Shown piece after piece: positions 31,006 through 37,514 of a stretch of 37,514 nt of DNA. Made by a program: the position numbers and the translations under genes. The stretch comes from a virus: IMG/VR virus record IMGVR_UViG_3300030101_002233, positions 1-37,514 of that record; one strand, 5' to 3'. How positions within the stretch are numbered: position 1 is the first letter of the stretch; each line of letters begins with the position of its first letter. The notes under the pieces are model-generated. The model ran no database searches and was not told the origin of the DNA. It saw only the letters and a list, made by a program, of their open reading frames with translations.

Positions 31006-31712
31006 GCTACCTCCTCCTTTTCTATCTCCTCCGAATACATTTGCAAAGCGTTTGCTAATTTCAGATTTTGTTTGGTCAAAAAAAAAGCGAACTCTAATAC
31101 AATGTCCATTTTTAAAGTTTTAAATTTCTCAGTTTTTTCTTTTACCAAGTCATCATCATAAACTTCTCCTAATTTTCTACAAAGTATAGCCATTTGTTGA
31201 GGCAAAACATCATAATTGCCATTAGTTAGCTGCTCTACATTCATATCTAACTGTGTTGCTTCAATATAATCCCCAAATGTGTTGTCAAGCATGTTATCTA
31301 TAGGAAAAAAATATCTTTCCCCTTCAAAATCAAAATAATCTACTCCTTTCGGTTTATACTCATCTCTAAAAATATTCATAGCTTCAATTACTGTTAAAGC
31401 TTTGCTTAAATCTACTGATTCTATATCCTCATCACTAATATTAGCTACATATTGGAATATTTCTTTATTCATATTTATTAAATCTCTTTTTTCTAAAAAA
31501 TCTAATGTAGCTTCTTTCATTGCTTCTGTATAATTGCCAAGCGCAGTATTTTCATCTTCCTTTACAATACCATCTGCAAGTTTTTTCTTTTTTTCATACT
31601 TAGATATAATTCTATAAATAGAACACCAATAATTTAGCGTCATATCTTCCCAATCTGTTGGAATGTTTACGGTTTTAGTTGAATCTCCGTCAATAACATC
31701 AATTATAAGCAT
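31002..31712 (-). CDS. Tail-assembly-chaperone-like protein
   Basis: The 236-aa protein begins MLIIDVIDGDSTKTVNIPTD, followed by WEDMTLNYWCSIYRIISKYE, a pattern (P..W..MTL..Y..I) seen in small tail-assembly or head-tail accessory proteins of phages. The later part has FDFEGERYFFPIDNML, FGDYIEATQLDMNVEQLTNG and FKTLKMDIVLEFAFFLTKQN. It probably assists tail assembly, but the function is uncertain. The stop overlaps the next start as ATGA. Confidence 0.5.
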   Translation of the reverse strand: MLIIDVIDGDSTKTVNIPTDWEDMTLNYWCSIYRIISKYEKKKKLADGIVKEDENTALGNYTEAMKEATLDFLEKRDLINMNKEIFQYVANISDEDIESVDLSKALTVIEAMNIFRDEYKPKGVDYFDFEGERYFFPIDNMLDNTFGDYIEATQLDMNVEQLTNGNYDVLPQQMAILCRKLGEVYDDDLVKEKTEKFKTLKMDIVLEFAFFLTKQNLKLANALQMYSEEIEKEEVA

Positions 31713-31727
31713 AATTTTATTTTTTTA

Positions 31728-32147
31728 TTAGTTTGATTTGCTTTCTTCAAAAATTGTTAGCATTTTTTCTAATTCTCCTATAGCTTCTAACTCATCTAAC
31801 AAAGTGTGTGTGTCTGAGGTTATTCTTACTGTTCTTTCAAATAATTTATCAATAGCAAGGTTTACATCATCGTCATTGTTTTTGCTTCTTATCCCTATTA
31901 AAAAACCTGTGGAAGCATACATCATTAAATTTGGAATCATGTAGCACCACTCATTAAGTTGGCTTTCATTGTTTGTATATTCTTTAAATTTGTTAGAATA
32001 CCTTACAACATTAGATAAAAGCTCATTTATTTCTGAAAATTTACCAACTTTGGCATTTTCAGTAGCGTTAAACATAATTCGTTGAATATCTTTTATATAA
32101 ACCTGCAAATAACCTGCATGTTTCTTATTTATTGCTTCAATTTTCAT
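31728..32147 (-). CDS. Hypothetical protein behind late promoter L2
   Basis: The 139-aa helical protein starts MKIEAINKKHAGYLQVYIKD and contains NAKVGKFSEINELLSNVVRY, EWCYMIPNLMMYASTGFLIG and a long C-terminal helix rich in Glu and Leu. No family is recognised. It is the first gene after the late promoter candidate in the gap following the terminase gene, so it starts the tail transcript. Confidence 0.55.
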   Translation of the reverse strand: MKIEAINKKHAGYLQVYIKDIQRIMFNATENAKVGKFSEINELLSNVVRYSNKFKEYTNNESQLNEWCYMIPNLMMYASTGFLIGIRSKNNDDDVNLAIDKLFERTVRITSDTHTLLDELEAIGELEKMLTIFEESKSN

Positions 32148-32164
32148 TTATTCCACTTATTTCG

Positions 32165-32206
32165 CAATAATATAAAAAAAATTCTATATATCTACGAAGT
32201 TTTTAA
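32165..32206 (-). promoter_or_regulatory. Phage late promoter candidate L2
   Basis: TTAAAAACTTCGTA (32206-32193), 20 bases, then TATTATTG (32172-32165), one mismatch to TAnnTTTG. It lies in the 65-bp gap between the large terminase gene and the 139-aa gene. Same 14-mer family and identical spacing as L1 and L3. Confidence 0.65.
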
Positions 32207-32212
32207 AAGTGA

Positions 32213-33658
32213 TTACTCAAAATATAGCACCTTTGCGTGATTCCACATATTTTTGTTAATTGCCATTACTAAACAATCCACCATATCATCGTGTTTTGCA
32301 GCAGGAAAACGGACTAGTTGATTTAAAAATTCTTCGTTCCATTTTCCTTTAAGCAAACTTACTCTGCCGCTTTCTAAAGAAGCGCTTATATCAGATACTC
32401 TAGCCACTTTGTCTTTTGATGGTGGCTTATCTTCTCTCACATTTAATCCTGTTTCTTTTTTTAATGTTTGAACTATTGACTTTCCTGATGCTTTTGGCTC
32501 AACATAAATTCTGCTTCTGTTTGTGTAGCCGTTTTTAACAACCCATTGTGGAATAAATTTTACTAATTCAGGAAATTCTTTTCTAACATTAACACAATCT
32601 ATAATTTGCCAACGATTTTCTCTAAAAGTATAAGCAAGAAGCGCCGAGGGGTCATTTTTTTCATTTGCAGTATATGCGGGGTCAATAACAAAGTCTACAA
32701 CCGTTTTTTCATCTGTAAATTTAATATTATCAATTTTAAACCAATCTGCCTTAATCATTCCTGAATTTATAGGTGTTGGCGTCTGCATAAGCTGACCTGC
32801 ATAACCATAACTACCTAAAGCCTGTTTATAATCATCTAAAATTGATTTATTAAACCTATCTGTCCAAAATAAACCATCATCATCATAAAATTTTTCTAAT
32901 TTTGTTGGTTTTACATCATTAGATAGTTCTGCAGGTATACATATATGCTTGTATTTTAATCTTGATTCGTTATTAATTAAAAAACCACTTAAATCGTTTT
33001 CGTGTATTCTTTGCATAATAATTATTCGCACTCCTGTTAAAGGGTTATTTAGTCTTGAGTAAAATGTGGTTCTATACCATTCGTTAGCATTTTCTCTTTC
33101 AATTTCAGATGCTGCGTGTTGAGGAGATACAGGGTCATCAACAATCAAGAAATCTCCTCCTTGACCCGTTACAGTACCCCCAACTGATGTCGCCCTTCTA
33201 ACTCCTAAAAAATTATTTTCATATCGGGCTTTTAAGTTTTGGTCTTTTTTAATGTGAAAAATATCTCCCCATCTTTCTTTAAACCAATCAGATGTTATTA
33301 TATCTCTACTTCTTGTTGCATGTTCTATTGAAAGGTCTGCAGAATAAGATGCTGTTATAAATCTTAGTTTAGGATTTTTTATCCAAGTCCATACAGGAAA
33401 CATAACAGTAACTAAAATTGATTTTGTAGAACGAAAGGGTATATTTATAACTATATCTTTTGTTTTTGGTCTTCCTTCATTTATTCTTTCTGCTTCTTCT
33501 TGCAAAGTATCACAAAGATATTTATGATGCCAATTAGTAGATAGAGGAATAGAAGGCTCAATAATATGCCAAGCTCTTTTAAAAAATTCATAGAATGAAA
33601 GTTCGCATAATTTTTTTTCTAAAGCTTTTTGAATAGGGTCGTTATTCTCCTTTTTCAA
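32213..33658 (-). CDS. terL: Terminase large subunit
   Basis: The 481-aa protein packages DNA into the prohead. The ATPase domain shows a divergent Walker A (INIPFRSTKS, 71-80), RSRDIITSDWF, Walker B (DFLIVDDP, 169-176) and MQRIHENDLSG (215-225). The nuclease domain has VIDPAYTANEKNDPSAL (Asp326), YVEPKASGKS (Glu387) and KHDDMVDCLVMAI (Asp457/458), the acidic metal-binding triad. Its length is usual for this type. It overlaps the small terminase gene by 17 nt. The Walker A lacks the usual GK in the classical place but keeps the Lys-Ser. Confidence 0.92.
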   Translation of the reverse strand: MKKENNDPIQKALEKKLCELSFYEFFKRAWHIIEPSIPLSTNWHHKYLCDTLQEEAERINEGRPKTKDIVINIPFRSTKSILVTVMFPVWTWIKNPKLRFITASYSADLSIEHATRSRDIITSDWFKERWGDIFHIKKDQNLKARYENNFLGVRRATSVGGTVTGQGGDFLIVDDPVSPQHAASEIERENANEWYRTTFYSRLNNPLTGVRIIIMQRIHENDLSGFLINNESRLKYKHICIPAELSNDVKPTKLEKFYDDDGLFWTDRFNKSILDDYKQALGSYGYAGQLMQTPTPINSGMIKADWFKIDNIKFTDEKTVVDFVIDPAYTANEKNDPSALLAYTFRENRWQIIDCVNVRKEFPELVKFIPQWVVKNGYTNRSRIYVEPKASGKSIVQTLKKETGLNVREDKPPSKDKVARVSDISASLESGRVSLLKGKWNEEFLNQLVRFPAAKHDDMVDCLVMAINKNMWNHAKVLYFE

Positions 33659-34040
33659 TTTCTTTTAATTTAGCTTTAATATCTTCAATAGTAACATCTT
33701 CATTCAAATCAATTTTTATATTTTTTGATGTGTTGTCTGTTATTTCGTTTGAAGATAATTTTGGAACAGTATAATTCATTAGCTTTGTTATTGCACTAAT
33801 GTATGCTTCAGGACTTTCTTCAAAAAGAACATCTAAAGCTTTTTTTATTTTAAAAGAATGACCCTCTAAAGCCCAAGCCAAAGCAGACCTGCTCATTTTT
33901 GTAATTTTATTTGGCTCTCCTTTTTTTCTTCCATTAGGATTAGAAACAGGAACAGAATTTTTTTCTGAAATTTTTTGAGGGTCAATATTTTTTTCCATTA
34001 CTTTTTTTCTAAGTAATCGCCTTTTATTTTTTTCCTCCAT
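33642..34040 (-). CDS. terS: Terminase small subunit candidate
   Basis: The 132-aa basic protein lies directly upstream of, and overlaps, the large terminase gene. It has a Lys/Arg-rich start, SNPNGRKKGEPNKITK (a motif common at the N-terminus of small terminase-like proteins), a helical part (SALAWALEGHSFKIKKALDV), then AYISAITKLMNYTVPKL and a final acidic region. It probably binds the packaging site and directs the large subunit. The assignment is by gene context and the GRKKG.PNKIT motif. Confidence 0.7.
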   Translation of the reverse strand: MEEKNKRRLLRKKVMEKNIDPQKISEKNSVPVSNPNGRKKGEPNKITKMSRSALAWALEGHSFKIKKALDVLFEESPEAYISAITKLMNYTVPKLSSNEITDNTSKNIKIDLNEDVTIEDIKAKLKEIEKGE

Positions 34041-34043
34041 AAA

Positions 34044-34724
34044 TTAAAGTTTTTTTATAGAATCTGCTAATTTATCTATATATTCATCTAATTCATCATC
34101 AAGCATTGATAAAATCATTTCATCATTACTTTTATCTACGACTATTTCTTTATCTTCGTTATCAAAAGTAAACAAAACAATCATTTCTTCGCCTTCTTTT
34201 TCCACTTTTACCTCTAGCTCTCCTTCTGTGTGTAGAGTTTTCATCATTTCTTGAGTAAAATGAAAGTGATGGTCGTGTTCTTCATCTGAATAATATTTTT
34301 TCTTTGCCATATCTTTTTTCTTATCTATTTGTTCTAATTTTTTTATTGCCCACTCAATACCACTTGTTCCTCCCCAAGCGTCCCACATTAGGCCTCCACA
34401 GCCTTCATCGTAAGGAACATCTTTGTGCTGTTGATGTCTTTTAAATGATGCCATTCTTGCAATCGTTGAGCGGCTCAACTTTTCTTTTCTTGAGAGCTGT
34501 CCTGCGCGAGTCCACCCTATGTTAGTTCCACAAGAAGTTCCATTTTCCTCTTTATACTTTATTGCTCTTTTTGCATTATTAGTTGCTGATTCAGGATAGT
34601 CATTATAAGTTTCCTCTGCATAATAATCTGCATTAGCACTTTCGCACTCCGATTTTGAAGAATATTGGCATTTACCACTTTCTCCAAACCTCCATAATCC
34701 ATTTTCACATTCTAAACAAGGCAT
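34044..34724 (-). CDS. Virion/maturation-associated protein with Cys-rich start
   Basis: The 226-aa protein has a Cys-containing start (MPCLECENGLWRFGESGKCQ) and a motif well known from phage structural and maturation proteins: YPESATNNAKRAIKYKEENG, IGWTRAGQLSRKEKLSRSTI, ARMASFKRHQQHKDVPYDEG and CGGLMWDAWGGTSGIEWAIK. The C-terminal half is highly acidic (GEEMIVLFTFDNEDKEIVVD). The module is often fused to prohead proteases or scaffolds; here it is separate and next to terminase. Confidence 0.65.
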   Translation of the reverse strand: MPCLECENGLWRFGESGKCQYSSKSECESANADYYAEETYNDYPESATNNAKRAIKYKEENGTSCGTNIGWTRAGQLSRKEKLSRSTIARMASFKRHQQHKDVPYDEGCGGLMWDAWGGTSGIEWAIKKLEQIDKKKDMAKKKYYSDEEHDHHFHFTQEMMKTLHTEGELEVKVEKEGEEMIVLFTFDNEDKEIVVDKSNDEMILSMLDDELDEYIDKLADSIKKL

Positions 34725-34727
34725 ATT

Positions 34728-35114
34728 CTACGATTGAGGGCAATCCATATACAAGACAACAACAAGACCTTCTATCTCTGCGGTTGTTATGGTGCTAAAA
34801 CCTCCATATATAGTCATATCGTGATAATAAGTTGTTGAAACAGGTATACTAGCACTATTTCCGTCTATATCAAGCATATCTACATTTGTTAAAGTAGTAA
34901 AAATTGCTGTACCTCCAACTAACGGTTCTCCTACACTTATTATATGTATTCTTGAAACAATTCTATTATCATGAATATTAGAACTTTGAGTCCATTCCTG
35001 TCCCGGACCTAGAATAACAGTTCCGCATTTTCCCATTCTTTCATACATCAAACTTGCTTCATAAATTGTAGCAGCGTTATTTGTTATATTACTTGGTATA
35101 TTATTTTGTCCCAT
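34728..35114 (-). CDS. Hypothetical, probable virion protein; first late gene
   Basis: The 128-aa protein begins MGQNNIPSNITNNAATIYEA and is beta-rich (GTVILGPGQEWTQSSNIHDN, SRIHIISVGEPLVGGTAIFT, LVVVLYMDCPQS). No clear family; it resembles small decoration or fibre proteins in composition. It is the first gene of the late operon, preceded by a late promoter candidate (35153-35194) and the 30-bp operator-like element (35243-35272). Confidence 0.55.
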   Translation of the reverse strand: MGQNNIPSNITNNAATIYEASLMYERMGKCGTVILGPGQEWTQSSNIHDNRIVSRIHIISVGEPLVGGTAIFTTLTNVDMLDIDGNSASIPVSTTYYHDMTIYGGFSTITTAEIEGLVVVLYMDCPQS

Positions 35115-35152
35115 TTTTTTATTATTTATTTATCAATACTATTTCCAATTCA

Positions 35153-35194
35153 CAAATAAAAGAAAATATTTTATATTACATACGAAATTTTTGG
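35153..35194 (-). promoter_or_regulatory. Phage late promoter candidate L1
   Basis: CCAAAAATTTCGTA (35194-35181), 20 bases, then TTTATTTG (35160-35153), one mismatch to TAnnTTTG. It lies about 40-80 bp upstream of the first late gene. The same motif and exact spacing recur at L2 and L3. A second, alternative -7 box (TAGTTTTG, 35229-35222) lies closer to the operator-like element. Confidence 0.65.
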
Positions 35195-35242
35195 AAATCA
35201 TATTTTAACTATAACCATTACCAAAACTATAACTATTACTAT

Positions 35243-35272
35243 AAGGGTATAGTAAACCCTTAAGCAACCCTT
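35243..35272. promoter_or_regulatory. 30-bp operator-like element, copy 2
   Basis: AAGGGT (35243-35248), 7 bases, ACCCTT (35256-35261), 5 bases, ACCCTT (35267-35272): the same geometry as 9296-9325. It also holds the perfect palindromic arms TACTATA/TATAGTA around AGGG. It lies about 130-160 bp upstream of the first late gene and just above a TAGTTTTG box, where an activator or repressor could act. Confidence 0.75.
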
Positions 35273-35560
35273 AAATATAAAATTGAAATTCTTTTCCAAT
35301 TTATAATATTAATAACACTTCCAAAAACTTCTTTTAAATGTCAAAAAATTCTTATACCTTTGGAATCTTATAGGATACGCTATTGCTCATATCGCAATTA
35401 GCATATCTAATACCAAAATGTATGTTTAAATTTAGAATAGGTAAAGTAATAATACAGCTAATCCCACCCAAAATAACTATCAAATTATAAAATTGGATTT
35501 GAATTTTGAATGTGTGTGTGTAGATGGTCAGAACCGTTGGCAAAAAAAATTGACGGAATT

Positions 35561-35596
35561 GCCCCTCCCCCACCGAAAAATTAGCCCCTCCCCTAC
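35561..35596 (-). other. Pair of G-rich motifs, possible G-quadruplex
   Basis: The minus strand carries GTAGGGGAGGGGC (35596-35584) and GTGGGGGAGGGGC (35573-35561), giving four G-runs of four or more within 36 bases. The first is identical to the motif at 236-248. Outside these places such runs are very rare in the window. Confidence 0.55.
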
Positions 35597-35891
35597 TGAA
35601 AATCAGGGCGTTATGCTGTCAGTTTGTCAGTAAAAAACAATAGAAAAAAGTAAAAAAATGCTTCTTTTTTGGCGTTTGTGTGTGGTTTTGTGTGTTTTTC
35701 GTGAGGTTTTGCCTTAATTTAGTAAAGTTTTGCTTATATCAGCATAGGCAAAGCTATTAAAATACCGCCTTTTAATTAAATTCTTTGTATGTCTTATTAA
35801 TTAATTTAAGCGCTTCTAATAGCTTTAATTGTGTTAAGTGATACCAATATACCACAAAGACCACAAAACGCCTTTAAAACGCTTAAAAGCA

Positions 35892-35918
35892 TAAAAAAAG
35901 CCACTAATTAAAGTGGCT
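35892..35918 (-). terminator. Intrinsic terminator after the 367-aa gene
   Basis: AGCCACT (35918-35912) pairs perfectly with AGTGGCT (35905-35899) around TTAATT, followed by TTTTTT. It closes the unit of the 367-aa gene. Confidence 0.85.
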
Positions 35919-36036
35919 CTTATTAACTGCACATTGATAAAAAAATACTAATTCAGATAATTAAAGTTAATATACTATTATCAATATCGTTTTGGTTGTT
36001 TCTCATAGGCGTAAAGGTTTTAATTAATAACTAGTT

Positions 36037-37140
36037 TTATATATCTAAATCATCTCTGTGCGAATAGTTGCCTGTAAAACTATTATAAACTGCATTATCT
36101 GTATTGATATACTCCTCCCTTTCTTCACAATATACTGCGCAATCTTCACAGAGTGTTTCCCCATCTACATCAGAATAATAACTATCTTCCTCATGATGCC
36201 TAGCCCCGCAATTATCACAGGTGCATGTGATATTGTGTCCGTTCTCGCCGTTAGTTTGGTCAAGTAATACATCTGCGTTTTCTCCTTGTGTTTGCCACAG
36301 ATCTCCCTCTATCCCTTGGAATGTATCAGCATAAGGAAAATAGTCGTAATTATCAAAACTATTTTTTAACTCTATTGTCATGGTTGGCGTTCGTTGGGTT
36401 GCTTCTCCTAGTTCTGCTGTTGTCAATTCGTTCTTAATGTGGTTTAAAGAATAACAATTTAATTGTTTTGCGCCTGTTAGCTTTTTGGCGTGTTTATACA
36501 CTTGCGCTTGATATACTGCCTTAATGCTGTCTGAACTATTAAACACTTCTGCGGTGTATATTCTATCTAAATAAAAAATATCTTGCTCTACATCTTGCCA
36601 TAATAACGCCCTTGCATAAATATTTTTTTCTTTATCAACTAAGCAAATCATTCTTAAATTAATGGTGTCCGCGTAAACTTCAAACCAATCTTTTGGTTTG
36701 CCTTGCATACATGAACTTGAACCAATAAAAACTCTCCTCCCGTTGTCGTTTAATTGTCCAAATCTCATGGCGTAAACTTCGGGTATGTTTTGCGCTTCAA
36801 CTACTGCTGAATATAAAGAAACGCTTTTTATAAAGTCGTTAAAAAATTGCGTTTCTAGGTGGTTGTAAATTTCGTTGTTTGTTATCTCCTGAATTAAGCC
36901 CCTGAAAAATTTAAGTGGCTTTAATCCTGAAAAGTATTTCTCGCGGTGTTCTTTTTTGTTCTCATCAATTATAATGCCTGTATTTTCTAAAATTTTGCGC
37001 TTTTTTTCTTCTGTAATTGCGCTAATTTGTAAAGGGTTGTCCGCTTGTCTTTTTATGTGCTTAAATTCTCTATCCTTTTCCGTTAGCTTAAAGCCCATAA
37101 TTTTTAGCTTTTTTTGGTATTCTTTTACTAATGCTTCCAT
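36037..37140 (-). CDS. Conserved phage protein with C-terminal zinc finger
   Basis: The 367-aa protein has a charged N-terminal region (MEALVKEYQKKLKIMGFKLT), a central part with YAMRFGQLNDNGRRVFIGSS, CMQGKPKDWFEVYADTINLR and ARALLWQDVEQDIFYLDRIY, and a C-terminal zinc-binding module: CTCDNCGARHHEED, then CEDCAVYCEEREEYI. The central pattern recurs in conserved proteins of several phages, without assigned function. It is its own unit with a strong terminator and uses somewhat more GC-rich codons than its neighbours, perhaps a later acquisition. The leader holds GTTTAGTTTAAT-like repeats. Confidence 0.65.
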   Translation of the reverse strand: MEALVKEYQKKLKIMGFKLTEKDREFKHIKRQADNPLQISAITEEKKRKILENTGIIIDENKKEHREKYFSGLKPLKFFRGLIQEITNNEIYNHLETQFFNDFIKSVSLYSAVVEAQNIPEVYAMRFGQLNDNGRRVFIGSSSCMQGKPKDWFEVYADTINLRMICLVDKEKNIYARALLWQDVEQDIFYLDRIYTAEVFNSSDSIKAVYQAQVYKHAKKLTGAKQLNCYSLNHIKNELTTAELGEATQRTPTMTIELKNSFDNYDYFPYADTFQGIEGDLWQTQGENADVLLDQTNGENGHNITCTCDNCGARHHEEDSYYSDVDGETLCEDCAVYCEEREEYINTDNAVYNSFTGNYSHRDDLDI

Positions 37141-37165
37141 AGTTTTTTTAGTTTAGTTTAATAGA

Positions 37166-37309
37166 TTAATAAATTAAGTTTAAAAAGGCAATCAAAATAG
37201 ATGCCAAAATAAAAAGTCCTACACTAGCACAAATGCCAAATGCAAGACCCTCTTGTAATACTTGGGCAAATGTTTTGCCCCCTTCAAAAATTGTTGTTTT
37301 CTTTTTCAT
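37166..37309 (-). CDS. Small single-pass membrane protein
   Basis: The 47-aa product starts at ATG 37307-37309 (MKKKTTIFEGGKTFAQVLQE); the open frame continues upstream to 37384, but that part is low-complexity and lies in the leader. A polar start is followed by a hydrophobic helix (GICASVGLFILASILIAFLN). The start codon lies at the base of a potential hairpin, TGATATT/AATATCA (37308-37335), which could hinder ribosome access. It is followed within 25 nt by the 367-aa gene. Function unknown; the second, partial copy is at 1-133. Confidence 0.65.
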   Translation of the reverse strand: MKKKTTIFEGGKTFAQVLQEGLAFGICASVGLFILASILIAFLNLIY

Positions 37310-37514
37310 GATATTTTTTTTAATTAATAATATCACAAATAAAAAGCATTTTATTAAATAATTTATACAAAATATAAAAAACATTTAAGACAATTTGGCA
37401 TATCAATTCAGCCCCTCCCCTACCCTAGTCATATCTAGGAAATGAAAAAAATCTAGAAAAATATGAGCTAATATATTTCGTTAGCAGTTTCAGGGCAGTT
37501 TCAATGGCAAGGCA
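37177..37514. repeat. Right copy of imperfect terminal direct repeat
   Basis: This corresponds to 1-339 with seven substitutions and a one-base indel. It holds the body of the small membrane gene, its leader, the G-rich motif (37411-37423) and two GCAGTTTCA units at 37484 and 37495. See the left copy for the interpretation as a circular-closure overlap between variants. Confidence 0.9.

Larger units (their letters stand above)
35115..36036. other. 920-bp gene-free region (candidate control/origin/packaging region)
   Basis: I see no credible gene here. It holds, in order along the plus strand: late promoter L1, the 30-bp operator-like element, TTTTTGGAA (35188-35196) and its inverse TTCCAAAAA (35319-35327) placed symmetrically around it, G-rich motifs (35561-35596), GT-rich TTTGTGTGTGG tracts near 35675-35700, a hairpin near 35725-35756 (AGTTTTGC with GCAAAGCT), repeated AAAACGC units near 35865-35885 and a terminator. 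Such a concentration of motifs fits a replication origin or packaging site. Confidence 0.6.

Noticed and set aside
30766-31712. Programmed -1 frameshift joining the 236-aa and 79-aa genes
   Set aside because: No slippery heptamer is evident at the junction, and a normal ATGA coupling with a Shine-Dalgarno-like site explains it.
35352-35573. 73-aa open frame on the minus strand in the long intergenic region
   Set aside because: It starts in the G-rich motif, has no leader or operon partner and an unstructured composition; it looks like a chance frame.

Overview
The window looks like one essentially complete genome unit (about 37.18 kb) of a tailed, siphovirus-like phage of a Bacteroidetes host, most likely a marine flavobacterium. 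Three things support this. Base composition is very AT-rich. Early promoters follow the Bacteroidetes pattern TTTG-N19/20-TAnnTTTG, and most genes lack a Shine-Dalgarno sequence. The virion proteins resemble those of flavobacterial phages. Every gene I accept lies on the minus strand, so transcription runs from high to low coordinates. Bases 37177-37514 repeat bases 1-339 at about 97-98% identity, so the molecule is probably circular or circularly permuted and the contig closes on itself across strain variation.

Layout in transcription order. (1) 37309-36037: a small membrane protein and a 367-aa protein with a zinc-finger tail, ending at a strong terminator (35892-35918). (2) 36036-35115: about 920 bp without genes, holding G-rich motifs, hairpins, a 30-bp operator-like element and a late promoter. 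(3) 35114-9335: late genes in an unusual order. Terminase comes first, then tail tip/fibre proteins and tape measure, then ClpP-type prohead protease, major capsid, two tandem tail-tube-like paralogues, portal, neck and decoration-like proteins. Small membrane proteins, a DUF5675 protein and a metallophosphoesterase follow. (4) 9257-9042: a small HTH protein whose promoter region carries the second copy of the 30-bp element. (5) 8942-5992: early operon 1 with zinc ribbon, HTH proteins, a putative annealing protein, a DnaA-domain-IV-like protein and an SSB-like protein with an acidic DDEDLPF tip. (6) 5800-815: early operon 2 with an M20-like peptidase interrupted by an in-frame TGA, a replication protein, DUF3846, DUF3310, VRR-NUC nuclease and many small proteins. 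(7) 749-474: one gene with its own promoter and terminator.

The regulatory layout stands out. Three early promoters (near 9000, 5860 and 790) and a fourth at 10330 match the host consensus. Three other intergenic sites (35153-35194, 32165-32206, 18024-18065) share a 14-bp motif, YYWAAAAYTTCGYA, exactly 20 bp upstream of a degenerate host -7 box. I propose these as phage late promoters in which the motif replaces the -33 element. A 30-bp element with fixed spacing (AAGGGT-N7-ACCCTT-N5-ACCCTT) lies upstream of both the small HTH gene and the late operon, which suggests a regulatory link. The promoter at 10312-10343 and the terminator at 10222-10246 bracket a gene-free structured stretch that could be an ~85-nt small RNA.

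I see no integrase, DNA polymerase, helicase or tRNA gene. Replication probably uses host enzymes recruited by phage initiator-type proteins. Whether the phage is temperate cannot be decided from this window.
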